Program-made: the position numbers and the translations under genes
Part shown: positions 1-8,284 of the stretch, piece by piece
Layout of the letters: each line of letters begins with the position of its first letter
Position numbering within the stretch: position 1 is the first letter of the stretch
The notes under the pieces: model-generated
Seen by the model: only the letters and a program-made list of their open reading frames with translations
What the model was told of the DNA's origin: nothing
Databases searched by the model: none
IMG/VR virus record: IMGVR_UViG_3300021365_000004
Location: 1 to 64,000 of that record
Source of the DNA: a virus
Direction: 5' to 3' (one strand)
Length of the DNA: 64,000 bases

Positions 1-205
1 TAGAACCTTCTACAAGTCCATGTTGAGTTCCTATACCCGAAAGTCCAGCTGCAGTGGTTGGAAGAATTACTTGACACCATGGTAAATCGGGTGTTGCAAT
101 TAGTTGTTTATTGTCGGTATGTATTCCGTGTATACGTACACGAACCCTACCTATCATAAGAGGGTCTTGTCTGTCTTCGACTATACCATAAAAATAATGT
201 TCCAT
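1..205 (-). CDS. 5: gp5 baseplate hub / tail lysozyme, N-terminal fragment
   Basis: Only the first 68 residues lie inside the window; the gene runs off the left edge. The fragment reads as the OB-fold N-terminus of T4 gp5, the central spike of the baseplate hub: a V-E-D-R-x-D-P stretch followed by G-R-V-R-V-R-x-H-G, then an L-P-W-C-Q-V-I-L-P-T segment and S-G-I-G. In T4 this domain sits on the gp27 trimer and precedes the lysozyme domain, which cannot be seen here. The start ATG overlaps the stop of the upstream gp27-like gene by one base (TAATG), indicating translational coupling. Confidence 0.85.
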   Translation of the reverse strand, partial: MEHYFYGIVEDRQDPLMIGRVRVRIHGIHTDNKQLIATPDLPWCQVILPTTAAGLSGIGTQHGLVEGS

Positions 206-1656
206 TAATCTGTCCCCTTCACTGCTTTATCGGATTCTGCTAAGCCTGGTGCATCTGCAATATCCATTGTATAACTTTCTTTAACGCACTCTAAATGCAT
301 TATTCCCGAAGCATTTGCTGGTTCAAAATTTAAACTTAAATCTGTAATCAGATATCTATCATCATTTAGGTTTTCACTTACATTACCATCCAATGTTTCT
401 GCGCCTGGGATTTTTAGTTTGATAACAGTTCCACAAGAGAGGTCGGTTCTCAATGGTATAGTAACTATCATCTTGTGTTGTTCTAGTATTTCTAAGAGAG
501 CTCTTCTCTCTAATTTTGCATTGTCTTTATTTTTAATTCCTTGGAAAACTTCGTCTGATGCAATAGAGTCTGCATTATCAAAGGTGTGATTTGATGTGTA
601 AGTATAATCTACTATGGTTTTAAATTCTCTATTCATTGCAAGGTCTACATCAACTTCAATTGCATCGGGTGATGTTCTATCATCTGTTTGGTTATGAGCA
701 GATAGACTGACTTCATCTTCATCTGTTATAATAAGTGGGAAGCCAGAAAGGTGTGTACCTCTGTCCATGGTTTCCTTGTAATCGTAAATCACATCTTCTT
801 CTAATTTTCTAACTGGGTCATAGACTTTCATTGAAGCACCATATGCCCCACCAATCATAGCTGAAAGAGTATCAAATTGTTGTGGTTTATAATAACTTAG
901 GATTCTACTGTTAAGACCGCCTGGAGCATTCAAATCTTTTTCTGAAGACTCTACATCAGCTGATGTTGGTTTCATTGTAAACTCAACTGGAAACTCCCTT
1001 TGGAACATTCCATCAATCGACCCAAATCTAAACCCGCCGTTAAGTGTCTGATAGAAGAACATAGAGTTTCTCCATCCATCACTCTTTTCAGAATGAGAGG
1101 TGGTAACACACCAATCGATAAATCTATTGACCGTCCAGTTAGGACAAATGAATTGATGGTTTGCTGGAGTTGTCTCTTCGTACAAGTCAAACTCTTCGGG
1201 ATAGAAATGTGTTTCATCTAACAATGCATCTTGTAACATTTGACCCTTTGTACCCCTAAAGGTTTTACTCAATCGTTTTTTGTTTACATAGAATTGTCTA
1301 GGGTCACAGAAGAATAAAACATATGATTGTGTACTTTCTTTAGGTCTCTGAACGTTTGATACTTTATAGATTCTAAATGTCTTATCGATAGTAAATTCTT
1401 TTGGAGCCTCTTCGTCAAATCCTTCCTTTTGTTTAATGGATAAACGCAAGAATTCCTGTCCTGTAAATCTGTAGTTTTTCAGAATATCTAGACCATCGAT
1501 AACCGATGCTTGCCCCGAACAAAACTTTGAGAAGATTGATTCATATAATGTTACACCCACAGTCAAAGCATCGATGACAACTGTCTCTCCATGCTGGTTT
1601 ATTATTGTGAATGCTTCGATGGAAAATCCACCTTCAACAAAATTTCCTTGGGCCAT
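205..1656 (-). CDS. gp27-like baseplate hub protein
   Basis: A 483-residue soluble protein. The first 120 residues follow the pattern of contractile-tail hub proteins of the gp27 fold: a short strand motif L-Y-E-S-I-F near residue 37, a D-G-L-D turn, F-T-G-Q-E-F-L-R-L-S-I, and a Y-V-L-F-F-C-D-P segment near residue 112. It lies directly upstream of gp5, its expected partner, and downstream of gp53 with one-base stop/start overlaps. It is longer than T4 gp27 (391 aa), so an inserted or extended domain is likely. The assignment rests on pattern and position rather than an alignment; a generic virion structural protein is the alternative. Confidence 0.65.
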   Translation of the reverse strand: MAQGNFVEGGFSIEAFTIINQHGETVVIDALTVGVTLYESIFSKFCSGQASVIDGLDILKNYRFTGQEFLRLSIKQKEGFDEEAPKEFTIDKTFRIYKVSNVQRPKESTQSYVLFFCDPRQFYVNKKRLSKTFRGTKGQMLQDALLDETHFYPEEFDLYEETTPANHQFICPNWTVNRFIDWCVTTSHSEKSDGWRNSMFFYQTLNGGFRFGSIDGMFQREFPVEFTMKPTSADVESSEKDLNAPGGLNSRILSYYKPQQFDTLSAMIGGAYGASMKVYDPVRKLEEDVIYDYKETMDRGTHLSGFPLIITDEDEVSLSAHNQTDDRTSPDAIEVDVDLAMNREFKTIVDYTYTSNHTFDNADSIASDEVFQGIKNKDNAKLERRALLEILEQHKMIVTIPLRTDLSCGTVIKLKIPGAETLDGNVSENLNDDRYLITDLSLNFEPANASGIMHLECVKESYTMDIADAPGLAESDKAVKGTD

Positions 1657-2366
1657 TATGAACTCATTATTTTATCAAACTCTTGCACAACCCTTCGAAT
1701 GTATTGTGGTCTGATAATTTTTATTAATCTTTTTGAATCGTTTTTATCGAACTCGTCTTGCCAGAGTGTTACTGAAGTATAACCATTGACGAAGCTGTTT
1801 GACTTTAAACCTTCATCATTTTTGTAATATGCTATACCATCAATTTGATTGATTGCACTTAAAATGGTTGCAGTTTTTTCTGAACCTGTTATTGTATCTC
1901 CACCAGTAAACTCTCTATTACCCTGTACACCAATTCTATTATATGTAGGTTCCACTTTAAGAACGTGTGCAGTGTTACCATCGTTAGAAGTAATCTTTTC
2001 ACCCAGTAAGAATTTACCATTCCCATCGATTATATCAGATGTATTTGCGAAGGTTAGATATTGGCCTGGATATTTTTCAGTTAGAAATGCTTCAAAGGTT
2101 GGAGTGTCTTTATGCCAGTCATAGTATGATTCCATTTCATTAACTAGTAATAGAGTCCAATGTAAATCACCGTTACCATATATTTTGGTTGCAACTACAT
2201 CGGGTCTTTCACCATCTTGCAGTTCATAGTATTCGTAATCAATAACTTTGTGTAAAGCACTTTGGTCTATCTTTGACTTTCTGAAAAAGTCCTTGATAGT
2301 AATCCATCGTCCGTCACTTAGTTTATATTGTGTTGTTGGAAAATTGTTGAAATATTCGTTTGCCAT
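1656..2366 (-). CDS. 53: gp53 baseplate wedge subunit
   Basis: 236 residues. The N-terminus (Y-F-N-N-F-P, then L-S-D-G-R-W-I-T-I-K-D-F-F-R) and the section with Y-E-Y-Y-E-L-Q-D-G-E-R-P-D-V-V-A and Y-G-N-G-D-L-H-W are characteristic of the T4 gp53 wedge family. The C-terminal I-K-I-I-R-P-Q-Y-I-R-R segment is also typical. The middle (about residues 95-175) is an inserted low-similarity region with G-E-K-I-T and T-G-G-D-T-I strands, common in marine phage gp53. gp53 joins wedges to the central hub late in baseplate assembly. It is coupled by overlap to the downstream hub gene. Confidence 0.85.
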   Translation of the reverse strand: MANEYFNNFPTTQYKLSDGRWITIKDFFRKSKIDQSALHKVIDYEYYELQDGERPDVVATKIYGNGDLHWTLLLVNEMESYYDWHKDTPTFEAFLTEKYPGQYLTFANTSDIIDGNGKFLLGEKITSNDGNTAHVLKVEPTYNRIGVQGNREFTGGDTITGSEKTATILSAINQIDGIAYYKNDEGLKSNSFVNGYTSVTLWQDEFDKNDSKRLIKIIRPQYIRRVVQEFDKIMSS

Positions 2367-2369
2367 AGT

Positions 2370-3506
2370 TTAACCCCCACCACCTTGAGCTGTTTTATCT
2401 TTATTTGACGCTGCAACGGTTTCTTGTCTTCTTTCAGCCAATGAGGTCATCCCACCACCTAAGTCTTGTTTCTTTGCTGACTTGGATATTGTCTGATAGT
2501 TTTCCTGTGTGAGTATTTTGATTTCTGTGAAACTTAGTGACATTTTTGTTGACACTGGATACCCATCTTCAAATAGTTTGTTTGAATGTGAGACATTACA
2601 TGATGTACATACCATGGGTAAGAAGTCATCAAATTTAGCTGCAATCGGCCCTTCCCAATGTAATTTAAACATGTTGGGATAGTTGAAATAATTTTCAATT
2701 GCAGTATCACCCTCTGCTTCTCCATATGTGTCGGGTAACATTGCAGTCTTGAACCCCCATACGATATCTTTTACTGCAGTTGCTTCGTCACCATTTCTAG
2801 GAAAGAACTCATAATCAAAAGAAAAATCTCTGAAACCCACTCCTTCGAACATCTGTTCTTCCATAGGGTTGGCTGCTCTTCCAGCAAGGAAGTTGTTTGC
2901 ACCACCAGTGAGCATAGAACCTAGTTTGTTCATACCATCTTGGACTGCTCCCTCTAATGCAGTTCCAGTTGCCTGTAATGTTGAACCATCCATTTTACCA
3001 TTGAATGAATCTTTTATTGCAAGTCCTCGTCTAAGACCAGCACCAACTGACTGTGCTGAGTAGTTTGCTTTCACATCCCCTTCACTTATTTCATCGGGAA
3101 CGTATAATGCAATCTCAAGCTTTTCTGTGTGTAACAAATTTTTGTTATTAGCACCATCTGCGTTCCTAGCAGTTCTAGGTAAAGTTGTGAATATGAGAAA
3201 GTTCTGCAACTCTTCTCCGATAGGGTACTGTAGTTCTCTAACTGTTGTCTCGGGCGACTTCTTAGCTTGTTGTTTTGCTTGTTTCGATGCTTTATTCTTC
3301 TCTAGAGAAGACCGTCTTTTGTCGAGTGTTGCTTGTGCAGCCTCTGCTTGTTGTGCAAGTTGGTCTGCAACTGCACCTAGACTACCTGCGTTGATATTTT
3401 TTAGGTCATAACCCTTTCCACTCAGTTTTGCAGCTGTTCCTTTAAGAGATTTTACTGCACTCTTTGCTTGTGATACTTTATCTAGTATTTTGTTGATATT
3501 CGGCAT
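2370..3506 (-). CDS. 48: gp48 baseplate tail-tube cap protein
   Basis: 378 residues. The N-terminal 90 residues are Lys/Ala/Gln-rich and helical. The C-terminal two thirds has the tail-tube-like fold signature: a Y-P-I-G-E-E-L-Q-N-F-L-I-F opening strand, N-Y-P-N-M-F-K-L-H-W-E-G, and F-E-D-G-Y-P-V-S-T-K-M-S-L-S-F-T-E-I. This matches gp48, which caps the hub and starts tube polymerisation with gp54. It neighbours gp53, as in cyanophages. gp54 is the alternative, but a separate gp54-like gene lies at 6575. The gene begins a minus-strand late operon; no SD abuts the start, and a CATAAATA late element is on the minus strand at 3549-3556. Confidence 0.75.
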   Translation of the reverse strand: MPNINKILDKVSQAKSAVKSLKGTAAKLSGKGYDLKNINAGSLGAVADQLAQQAEAAQATLDKRRSSLEKNKASKQAKQQAKKSPETTVRELQYPIGEELQNFLIFTTLPRTARNADGANNKNLLHTEKLEIALYVPDEISEGDVKANYSAQSVGAGLRRGLAIKDSFNGKMDGSTLQATGTALEGAVQDGMNKLGSMLTGGANNFLAGRAANPMEEQMFEGVGFRDFSFDYEFFPRNGDEATAVKDIVWGFKTAMLPDTYGEAEGDTAIENYFNYPNMFKLHWEGPIAAKFDDFLPMVCTSCNVSHSNKLFEDGYPVSTKMSLSFTEIKILTQENYQTISKSAKKQDLGGGMTSLAERRQETVAASNKDKTAQGGGG

Positions 3507-3516
3507 TCAGAATCCC

Positions 3517-3524
3517 TATAAATA
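3517..3524 (+). promoter_or_regulatory. T4-type late promoter (TATAAATA) driving gp4 operon
   Basis: An exact TATAAATA octamer, the T4 late consensus read by gp55/gp33, lies 29 bp upstream of the gp4 start. It sits in the divergent region between gp48 (minus) and gp4 (plus). Confidence 0.75.
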
Positions 3525-3553
3525 GTTCTTGTTAATTATGGTTACTGTTATTT

Positions 3554-4003
3554 ATGGCATATTCGGGTAAGTTCAAACCAAAGAACTACAAAAAATACAA
3601 AGGAGACCCCACAAAAATCTACTATAGGTCTTTATGGGAAAGAAGATTCATGGTTTACTGTGATGAGAACAGTAATATCTTGGAATGGGGTAGTGAAGAA
3701 ATCATAATTCCGTACATTTCACCACTAGATAAGAGACCACATAGGTACTTTCCCGACTTCTATATAAAGTATAAGAATGCATCAGGCAAAATACTACGTG
3801 AAATCATTGAGGTTAAACCAAAGAAACAAACTAAACCCCCAAAACAACCAAAACGTAAGACACAACGTTACTATAAAGAGGTTGCAACCTATGTTGTCAA
3901 CGAAGCAAAGTTCAAAGCTGCAGAAAGTTTCTGCAAAGATAGGAAACTAGGTTTTCGCATACTAACAGAAGACCACCTACTACCGAGGAAAGAGAAAAAA
4001 TGA
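3554..4003 (+). CDS. 4: gp4 (gp50/65) head completion protein
   Basis: 149 residues, full length for the family. The opening M-A-Y-S-G-K-F-K-P-K-N followed by Y-R-S-L-W-E-R-R-F, I-L-E-W-G-S-E-E-I-I-I-P-Y and R-Y-F-P-D-F-Y-I-K is diagnostic of the T4 gp4 family. The E-W..E-E and F-P-D-F plus E-V-K-P-K residues match the PD-(D/E)XK (TnsA-like) nuclease core, and the protein acts on packaged DNA at the portal during head completion. The stop overlaps the next gene (ATGA). Confidence 0.9.
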   Translation: MAYSGKFKPKNYKKYKGDPTKIYYRSLWERRFMVYCDENSNILEWGSEEIIIPYISPLDKRPHRYFPDFYIKYKNASGKILREIIEVKPKKQTKPPKQPKRKTQRYYKEVATYVVNEAKFKAAESFCKDRKLGFRILTEDHLLPRKEKK

Positions 4004-4581
4004 AAAAATTATATGTATTTGATTTGGATGGGGTCTTGATTGACTCAAAAAGTAACATGGAGAAGTCATTTATCTCCTTACAAACTGGAAAACCATTTGA
4101 AGACTACTTCAAGCATATCGGGAAACCCTTTAAAGACATCTTAACTGAGATAGGTATACTCACTGACCAAGATGAATTGATGGCAGAGTATAATAAAGCA
4201 TCTTCAGCGAACTCCGATATGATAAAGTTTTATGATGGTGTTGAATCACACCTACAAAGTTTAAAGGCTGAAGGTAAAAAGTTAGCGGTTGTAACTTCAA
4301 AGCATTCAGGCAGAGCTCATGCTATTTTGGATGAGTTAGATGTTGAGTTTGATGCAGTCGTTTGTCCCGATAATGATTGGAGAGGTAAACCAGCACCCGA
4401 CCAATTATTGATTGCACTTGCACATTGTAATGTAGACCCAAAAGACGCAGTCTATGTGGGTGACATGCAAGTCGATATGGATTGTGCAGACAGAGCTGGT
4501 GTTGATTTTATTTACGCAGAATATGGATATGGAGATATAGAATGTTGTTGGAACAGAGCAAGTTCAATCGAGTCGGTTTAA
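4000..4581 (+). CDS. HAD-superfamily phosphatase
   Basis: 193 residues with all four HAD motifs: D-L-D-G-V near residue 8 (motif I), V-V-T-S-K near 97 (II), R-G-K-P-A-P-D near 128 (III Lys) and V-G-D-M-Q-V-D-M-D (IV). A helical C1-type cap lies between I and II, as in phosphoglycolate phosphatase and N-acylneuraminate-9-phosphatase. It is coupled to gp4 upstream and overlaps kdsB downstream by 40 bp. Next to a CMP-KDO synthetase, a sugar-phosphate phosphatase role is plausible, but the cap differs from the capless KdsC type, so the substrate is unknown. Confidence 0.8.
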   Translation: MKKLYVFDLDGVLIDSKSNMEKSFISLQTGKPFEDYFKHIGKPFKDILTEIGILTDQDELMAEYNKASSANSDMIKFYDGVESHLQSLKAEGKKLAVVTSKHSGRAHAILDELDVEFDAVVCPDNDWRGKPAPDQLLIALAHCNVDPKDAVYVGDMQVDMDCADRAGVDFIYAEYGYGDIECCWNRASSIESV

Positions 4582-5282
4582 TACCTGCCCGTTGGGGTTC
4601 ATCTAGATTTGAGGGTAAACCCCTTGCATTAATCTGTGGTGAATCTATGATTAAGAGAACCTATGACCGTGCATCGATGTCGAAGAAACTAGACAAGGTC
4701 TACGTGGTTACGGATGATAACAGAATCGAATATCATTGTGAGATATTTAACATCCCTTGTATAAGAGTTGATGATGATTGTGCAACTGGTACAGATAGAT
4801 GTGCAATTGCATCTGAACAAATAGATGCAGATATCTATGTCAACATACAAGGTGATGAACCCTTGATTGACCCCGAAGCAATTGATAGACTATGTGATTA
4901 CTTTAACCCCACACTTGGTGTTGCAAATGCATATGTGTTAATCAAAGAGCCGTATAAGGTAATGGACAACGATGTAGTAAAGGTTGTGTTTGATTCACAT
5001 CATTGTGCAATGTATTACTCACGTCTTGGTATACCTTTCCCACGAGGTGAGGATGCAAAGGTAAATCAACAACTTGGTTTGTATGCATTCAGTAAAGAAC
5101 GTCTACAAGAATTCTCAACATTACCTATGCAGACTTTAGAGAAAGCTGAAAGTGTTGAGATGTTAAGGTTCCTAGAACATGGGTATAAGGTTCTAATGGT
5201 TCATGTAGATGATGTTGGTCTATCAGTAGACACACCCAAAGATATTAAACTAGTAGAAGAGAGGATTAATGCATATAACTGA
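4542..5282 (+). CDS. kdsB: 3-deoxy-manno-octulosonate cytidylyltransferase (CMP-KDO synthetase)
   Basis: 246 residues, the usual KdsB length. It carries the nucleotide-binding start I-P-A-R-W-G-S-S-R-F-E-G-K-P-L, the catalytic N-I-Q-G-D-E-P-L-I loop near residue 106, Q-L-G-L-Y-A-F near 177, and the E-M-L-R-F-L-E-H-G-Y-K-V plus D-T-P-x-D segments. KdsB activates KDO with CTP for LPS inner-core synthesis in the cytoplasm. The active-site loops look intact. It overlaps the HAD gene upstream and the next gene by 14 bp, forming a three-gene module inserted between gp4 and tail genes. A sister sugar-nucleotide specificity (for example another ulosonic acid) is possible. Confidence 0.88.
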   Translation: MLLEQSKFNRVGLIPARWGSSRFEGKPLALICGESMIKRTYDRASMSKKLDKVYVVTDDNRIEYHCEIFNIPCIRVDDDCATGTDRCAIASEQIDADIYVNIQGDEPLIDPEAIDRLCDYFNPTLGVANAYVLIKEPYKVMDNDVVKVVFDSHHCAMYYSRLGIPFPRGEDAKVNQQLGLYAFSKERLQEFSTLPMQTLEKAESVEMLRFLEHGYKVLMVHVDDVGLSVDTPKDIKLVEERINAYN

Positions 5283-5985
5283 AGATAAATTACAAAGTGC
5301 TTTTGAAGAGAAGTCTAAAACATCTATCCCTAAGTTTGCAACCCTAGGTGAATGTAAGCAATGGCACCCATATCATCCTAAGATGTTTGCAAAGAATTTG
5401 CTGGAAACTATACATCATAAAGATGTTGCAATCAATAGAACAGATGAAGATAGTAGAAGAAACGAATCACAGAAATTAGTGTGGTTAATCGACCAATACA
5501 AATCAGTGGGGTTTTACTCTACACCCCAAGCTTGGATTAAACCTAATGGTAGGTGGAGAGTACATCCAGGCTCCGTTCGTGTAAATGCTATGATACAATG
5601 TAAAGCTTATGAATCAAAATTCGTAATTTGGGATGACTCAAATTATCTTCCCGACAATAAACAAGTTACATATCAAGAATGGATAGACCAGTTCCCCATA
5701 CCCGAAGGTAGACATGCAAGGTTTTTTGATGTTGAGGGTATGATTGAATTCCACATATCTGAAGACCGTCCTACAATGTATGAATACTATCTAGACCTTA
5801 GAAAATTATATGACGGCAAACGTCCTAAACTGATAGGAACCTGTGATGATAGTATCAAAGATTTATTCGGAAGTGGCCCAGTGACCGTTCGTGGTCACAT
5901 CACTGAAGATGAGTTAGGTTCCTTCCTAGAACTAAATCCAAATAACAGAAAAGTTACTGAAACTAATTTTACTATTGTAGGCTAA
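5269..5985 (+). CDS. Unrecognised protein in the kdsB module
   Basis: 238 residues, no signal peptide or membrane segment. It contains H-P-Y-H-P-K-M-F-A-K near residue 33, a W-I-K-P-N-G-R-W-R-V-H-P-G-S-V-R block near 95, and many Trp/Tyr/His, suggesting an enzyme or carbohydrate-binding fold, but I do not recognise the family. The start overlaps the end of kdsB, so it is co-translated with it and may act in the same surface-sugar pathway (inference only). Confidence 0.75.
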   Translation: MHITEDKLQSAFEEKSKTSIPKFATLGECKQWHPYHPKMFAKNLLETIHHKDVAINRTDEDSRRNESQKLVWLIDQYKSVGFYSTPQAWIKPNGRWRVHPGSVRVNAMIQCKAYESKFVIWDDSNYLPDNKQVTYQEWIDQFPIPEGRHARFFDVEGMIEFHISEDRPTMYEYYLDLRKLYDGKRPKLIGTCDDSIKDLFGSGPVTVRGHITEDELGSFLELNPNNRKVTETNFTIVG

Positions 5986-5989
5986 AATG

Positions 5990-5997
5990 CATAAATA
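5990..5997 (+). promoter_or_regulatory. Late-type promoter (CATAAATA) abutting the next start codon
   Basis: CATAAATA differs from the T4 late octamer by one base and lies exactly 5 nt before the ATG at 6003. By T4 spacing the transcript would begin at the A of ATG. There is no room for a Shine-Dalgarno on such a message. Confidence 0.6.
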
Positions 5998-6002
5998 GTT
6001 CT

Positions 6003-6575
6003 ATGGTATCTAAAGTATTATCAACTGTAGCAAAAATGTTACCCGAAGAAATAGAATCGGGAACCGAAGATAGTCTGCAATGGTTTAGACAAAACGTCCG
6101 TGATTTAAAAATCAAACCAATAAAGATTATGAAAGGATTAGACACGGTCACTAATACTGGACTGAGACAAGGTGGAGTATACATGTTCCATTATGATGCA
6201 AAGTGGAAAGACACATTGCCGTATTGGGATAAGTATCCAATTGTCGTACCATTAGAATTATATAACAATGGATTTTTAGGAATCAATATCCATTACATCT
6301 CACCTACAATGAGAGTACCTTTGTTAAGTAAGTTATTTGAATTTACTATGGAAGGTGAGGATGATGATAGAATGCTTGTAGACTATGACTTGACCCAAAT
6401 AGAAAGTGGTCTAAGAAATGCCGGGCCGTGTATCAAAAGATATTTAACATCTCATATCGGTGCAAGAATTGTTAAAGTACCAAGAGAACAATGGGAAACA
6501 TTAATGATGATGCCAACAGCACAATTTAATGTAAACGCAAACACTGTATATGCAGACAGTAGAAGGAAAATTTAA
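6003..6575 (+). CDS. Conserved phage protein between gp4 and gp54
   Basis: 190 residues. The central pattern G-G-V-Y-M-F-H-Y-D-A-K, D-T-L-P-Y-W-D-K-Y-P-I-V-V-P-L-E, then G-F-L-G-I-N-I-H-Y-I is shared by many myovirus proteins (usual form F-x-Y-D-P-K-x-K-x-T-L-P-Y-Y-D, G-x-N-x-H-Y-L-P) of unassigned function. I recall it from memory, not a search. Its place beside tail-tube genes suggests a virion or assembly role; gp2 or gp3 equivalents are possible. The start is set by the promoter 5 nt upstream, and the stop overlaps the next ATG. Confidence 0.75.
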   Translation: MVSKVLSTVAKMLPEEIESGTEDSLQWFRQNVRDLKIKPIKIMKGLDTVTNTGLRQGGVYMFHYDAKWKDTLPYWDKYPIVVPLELYNNGFLGINIHYISPTMRVPLLSKLFEFTMEGEDDDRMLVDYDLTQIESGLRNAGPCIKRYLTSHIGARIVKVPREQWETLMMMPTAQFNVNANTVYADSRRKI

Positions 6576-7360
6576 TGAGTATAACAATAGACACATTTAA
6601 AGCAAACTTTGATACAGGTGCAAGAGCAAACCTATTCGATGTTTCTCTTTTATCACCATCAACCCTAGGGTGGCAATTTACAGAAGGTGATATGCTTAGA
6701 TGTAGAAGTGTAGATATGGAAGGTTCATCTTTAGGAACTAATACAAGAGACCAATACAATTCGGGATATGAAATCCCCGATGGAACTGTAGACCAAGGTG
6801 GGTTTGTTGATATATCATTTCTCTGTGACCAATCATTCCATGACCGTGCATTAATAGAAGCATGGCATAATTGGATTTACCAAGGAACGGATGATACAAG
6901 CAGAGTTGGTTCAGCACAGATACCAGTAATGAAATACTTAGATACTTATATCGGTACAATGGAAGTGTATGCATTGAGAAAGGATGAGACAAAGTCAATG
7001 AAATATACGTATTATGATGTGTACCCTTCATCATTTGATGCAATGAATTTTGGTGCAGACGAAGAAGGAATCTTAGAAATTAGTGCAACATTCCAGTATA
7101 GAAACTGGACAACCGAATACCTAGTAGAAGAGAGAAAACCAAACAGAAGCTATCAAGAAGAGTATGAGAAGTTACAAACTAAAAGGAAAGAATTGACTCC
7201 GTTGAAAACTATAAATAGAGGTGGACAAGTTTTAGATGGAGCGCTCACAGCATTAAAAGTTGGGGGACGTTTCAATAAAGAGGCTGACGGATACTTTAAG
7301 AAGTTAAGTCAAGTCGATTCAGCTGCAAACAGATTTAGAAATATATTTGGTGGCGGTTAA
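6575..7360 (+). CDS. 54: gp54-like baseplate tail-tube initiator
   Basis: 261 residues. Residues 1-190 have the tail-tube fold pattern: N-L-F-D-V, C-R-S-V-D-M-E-G-S-S-L-G-T, E-I-P-D-G-T-V-D, F-L-C-D-Q-S-F-H-D-R, I-E-A-W-H-N-W-I-Y and Y-Y-D-V-Y-P-S-S-F-D. A basic and glycine-rich C-terminal tail of about 60 residues distinguishes it from the tube protein gp19 and fits gp54, which caps gp48 and nucleates the tube. gp19 is the alternative. It is coupled to the upstream gene by one base. A TATAAATA octamer at 7210-7217 inside the gene could be a late promoter for gp26. Confidence 0.7.
   Translation: MSITIDTFKANFDTGARANLFDVSLLSPSTLGWQFTEGDMLRCRSVDMEGSSLGTNTRDQYNSGYEIPDGTVDQGGFVDISFLCDQSFHDRALIEAWHNWIYQGTDDTSRVGSAQIPVMKYLDTYIGTMEVYALRKDETKSMKYTYYDVYPSSFDAMNFGADEEGILEISATFQYRNWTTEYLVEERKPNRSYQEEYEKLQTKRKELTPLKTINRGGQVLDGALTALKVGGRFNKEADGYFKKLSQVDSAANRFRNIFGGG
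7210..7217 (+). promoter_or_regulatory. Intragenic late-type promoter upstream of gp26
   Basis: Exact TATAAATA inside the 3' part of gp54, 163 bp before the gp26 start. It could give a separate transcript for gp26, the gp51-like protein, the holin-like protein and gp29. An exact octamer can also occur by chance in AT-rich coding DNA. Confidence 0.4.
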
Positions 7361-7379
7361 TTACAATATGGAGTAAATT

Positions 7380-8087
7380 ATGGGATTACCAATCCAATCA
7401 GCACCCACCTATACGTGTGTGCTACCAAGTGACGGTACTGAGGTAAAGTTTAGACCGTTTCTTGTAAAAGAACAAAAGGTATTGATACTTGCGAGAGAAA
7501 GTGAAGATGCTGTACAGTCATTGAATGCAGTAAAGGAGTTAATCAATGCAGTTACTTTTGATAAAGTAAATGCAGATGAACTTGCAATGATAGATTTAGA
7601 ATATCTATTTTTAAAGGTTCGTGCTGTATCTGTAGGTGAAACGATAGAACTAACGTTACAATGCAGAACTGAAGACTGTACTGGTACTGAGAAAATCGGT
7701 ATCAACTTAGATGAAATTGAAGCTAATGGTGAACAACCTACATCCAATACGGTCATGATAAGTGACACTGTTGGTATCGAAGTTAGAACACCCTTGGTTA
7801 AAGACATCAAGTCTACTAGTTTGAATCAAGCTGATGCAGACGTTGGACTAGATGTAGTTAAGAATTCTATTACATCTATCTTTGATGATGAACAAGTTTA
7901 TGATAAGAGTGACATGAGTAAATCTGATTTAGATGAATTCATTGATTCTCTAACTTATAAGCAGTTAGAATTGTTAGGTGACTGGTTTGACGACCTACCT
8001 AAACTTTCTCATACTGCAGAATGGAAATGTAATGTTTGTGAAAGAGAAAACAAAAGAGTATTAGAAGGTATAAACTCTTTTTTTTAA
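7380..8087 (+). CDS. 26: gp26 baseplate hub assembly protein
   Basis: 235 residues. The N-terminal L-P-S-D-G-T-E-V-K-F-R-P-F-L-V-K-E-Q-K and the following E-S-E-D-A-V-Q-S-L-N-A-V helix are the signature of the T4 gp26 baseplate family. C-terminal Cys pairs (C-N-V-C, and C..C near residue 100) suggest metal binding. A GGAG Shine-Dalgarno lies 6 bases upstream. It overlaps a small gp51-like gene by one base, matching the gp26-gp51 order of T4-like phages. Confidence 0.8.
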   Translation: MGLPIQSAPTYTCVLPSDGTEVKFRPFLVKEQKVLILARESEDAVQSLNAVKELINAVTFDKVNADELAMIDLEYLFLKVRAVSVGETIELTLQCRTEDCTGTEKIGINLDEIEANGEQPTSNTVMISDTVGIEVRTPLVKDIKSTSLNQADADVGLDVVKNSITSIFDDEQVYDKSDMSKSDLDEFIDSLTYKQLELLGDWFDDLPKLSHTAEWKCNVCERENKRVLEGINSFF

Positions 8088-8266
8088 TGGCTCTTTCTCA
8101 TGAGGGATTAGTAAACTATTACAATACTAATTTCCAAATGATGCAACACCACAAATATTCATTGAATGAGTTGGAAGACATGATGCCATGGGAAAGAGAG
8201 ATTTACATTAAGCTCCTTTTGAACCACCTCGAAGAGGAGGCCGAAAGGAATAAACAAAACAGATAA
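8087..8266 (+). CDS. Small gp51-like tail assembly protein (59 aa)
   Basis: A 59-residue ORF starting on the ATG that overlaps the gp26 stop (TAATG). It reads M-A-L-S-H-E-G-L-V-N-Y-Y, then L-E-D-M-M-P-W-E-R-E-I-Y-I-K-L-L-L-N-H. The D-M-x-P-(W/F)-E-R-E-I-Y core is typical of the short protein following gp26-type hub genes, analogous to tail-assembly chaperone extensions. The CDS is well supported by coupling and composition; the gp51 name is tentative because T4 gp51 is much longer. Confidence 0.7.
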   Translation: MALSHEGLVNYYNTNFQMMQHHKYSLNELEDMMPWEREIYIKLLLNHLEEEAERNKQNR

Positions 8267-8284
8267 TAATTAGAGGACACACTA

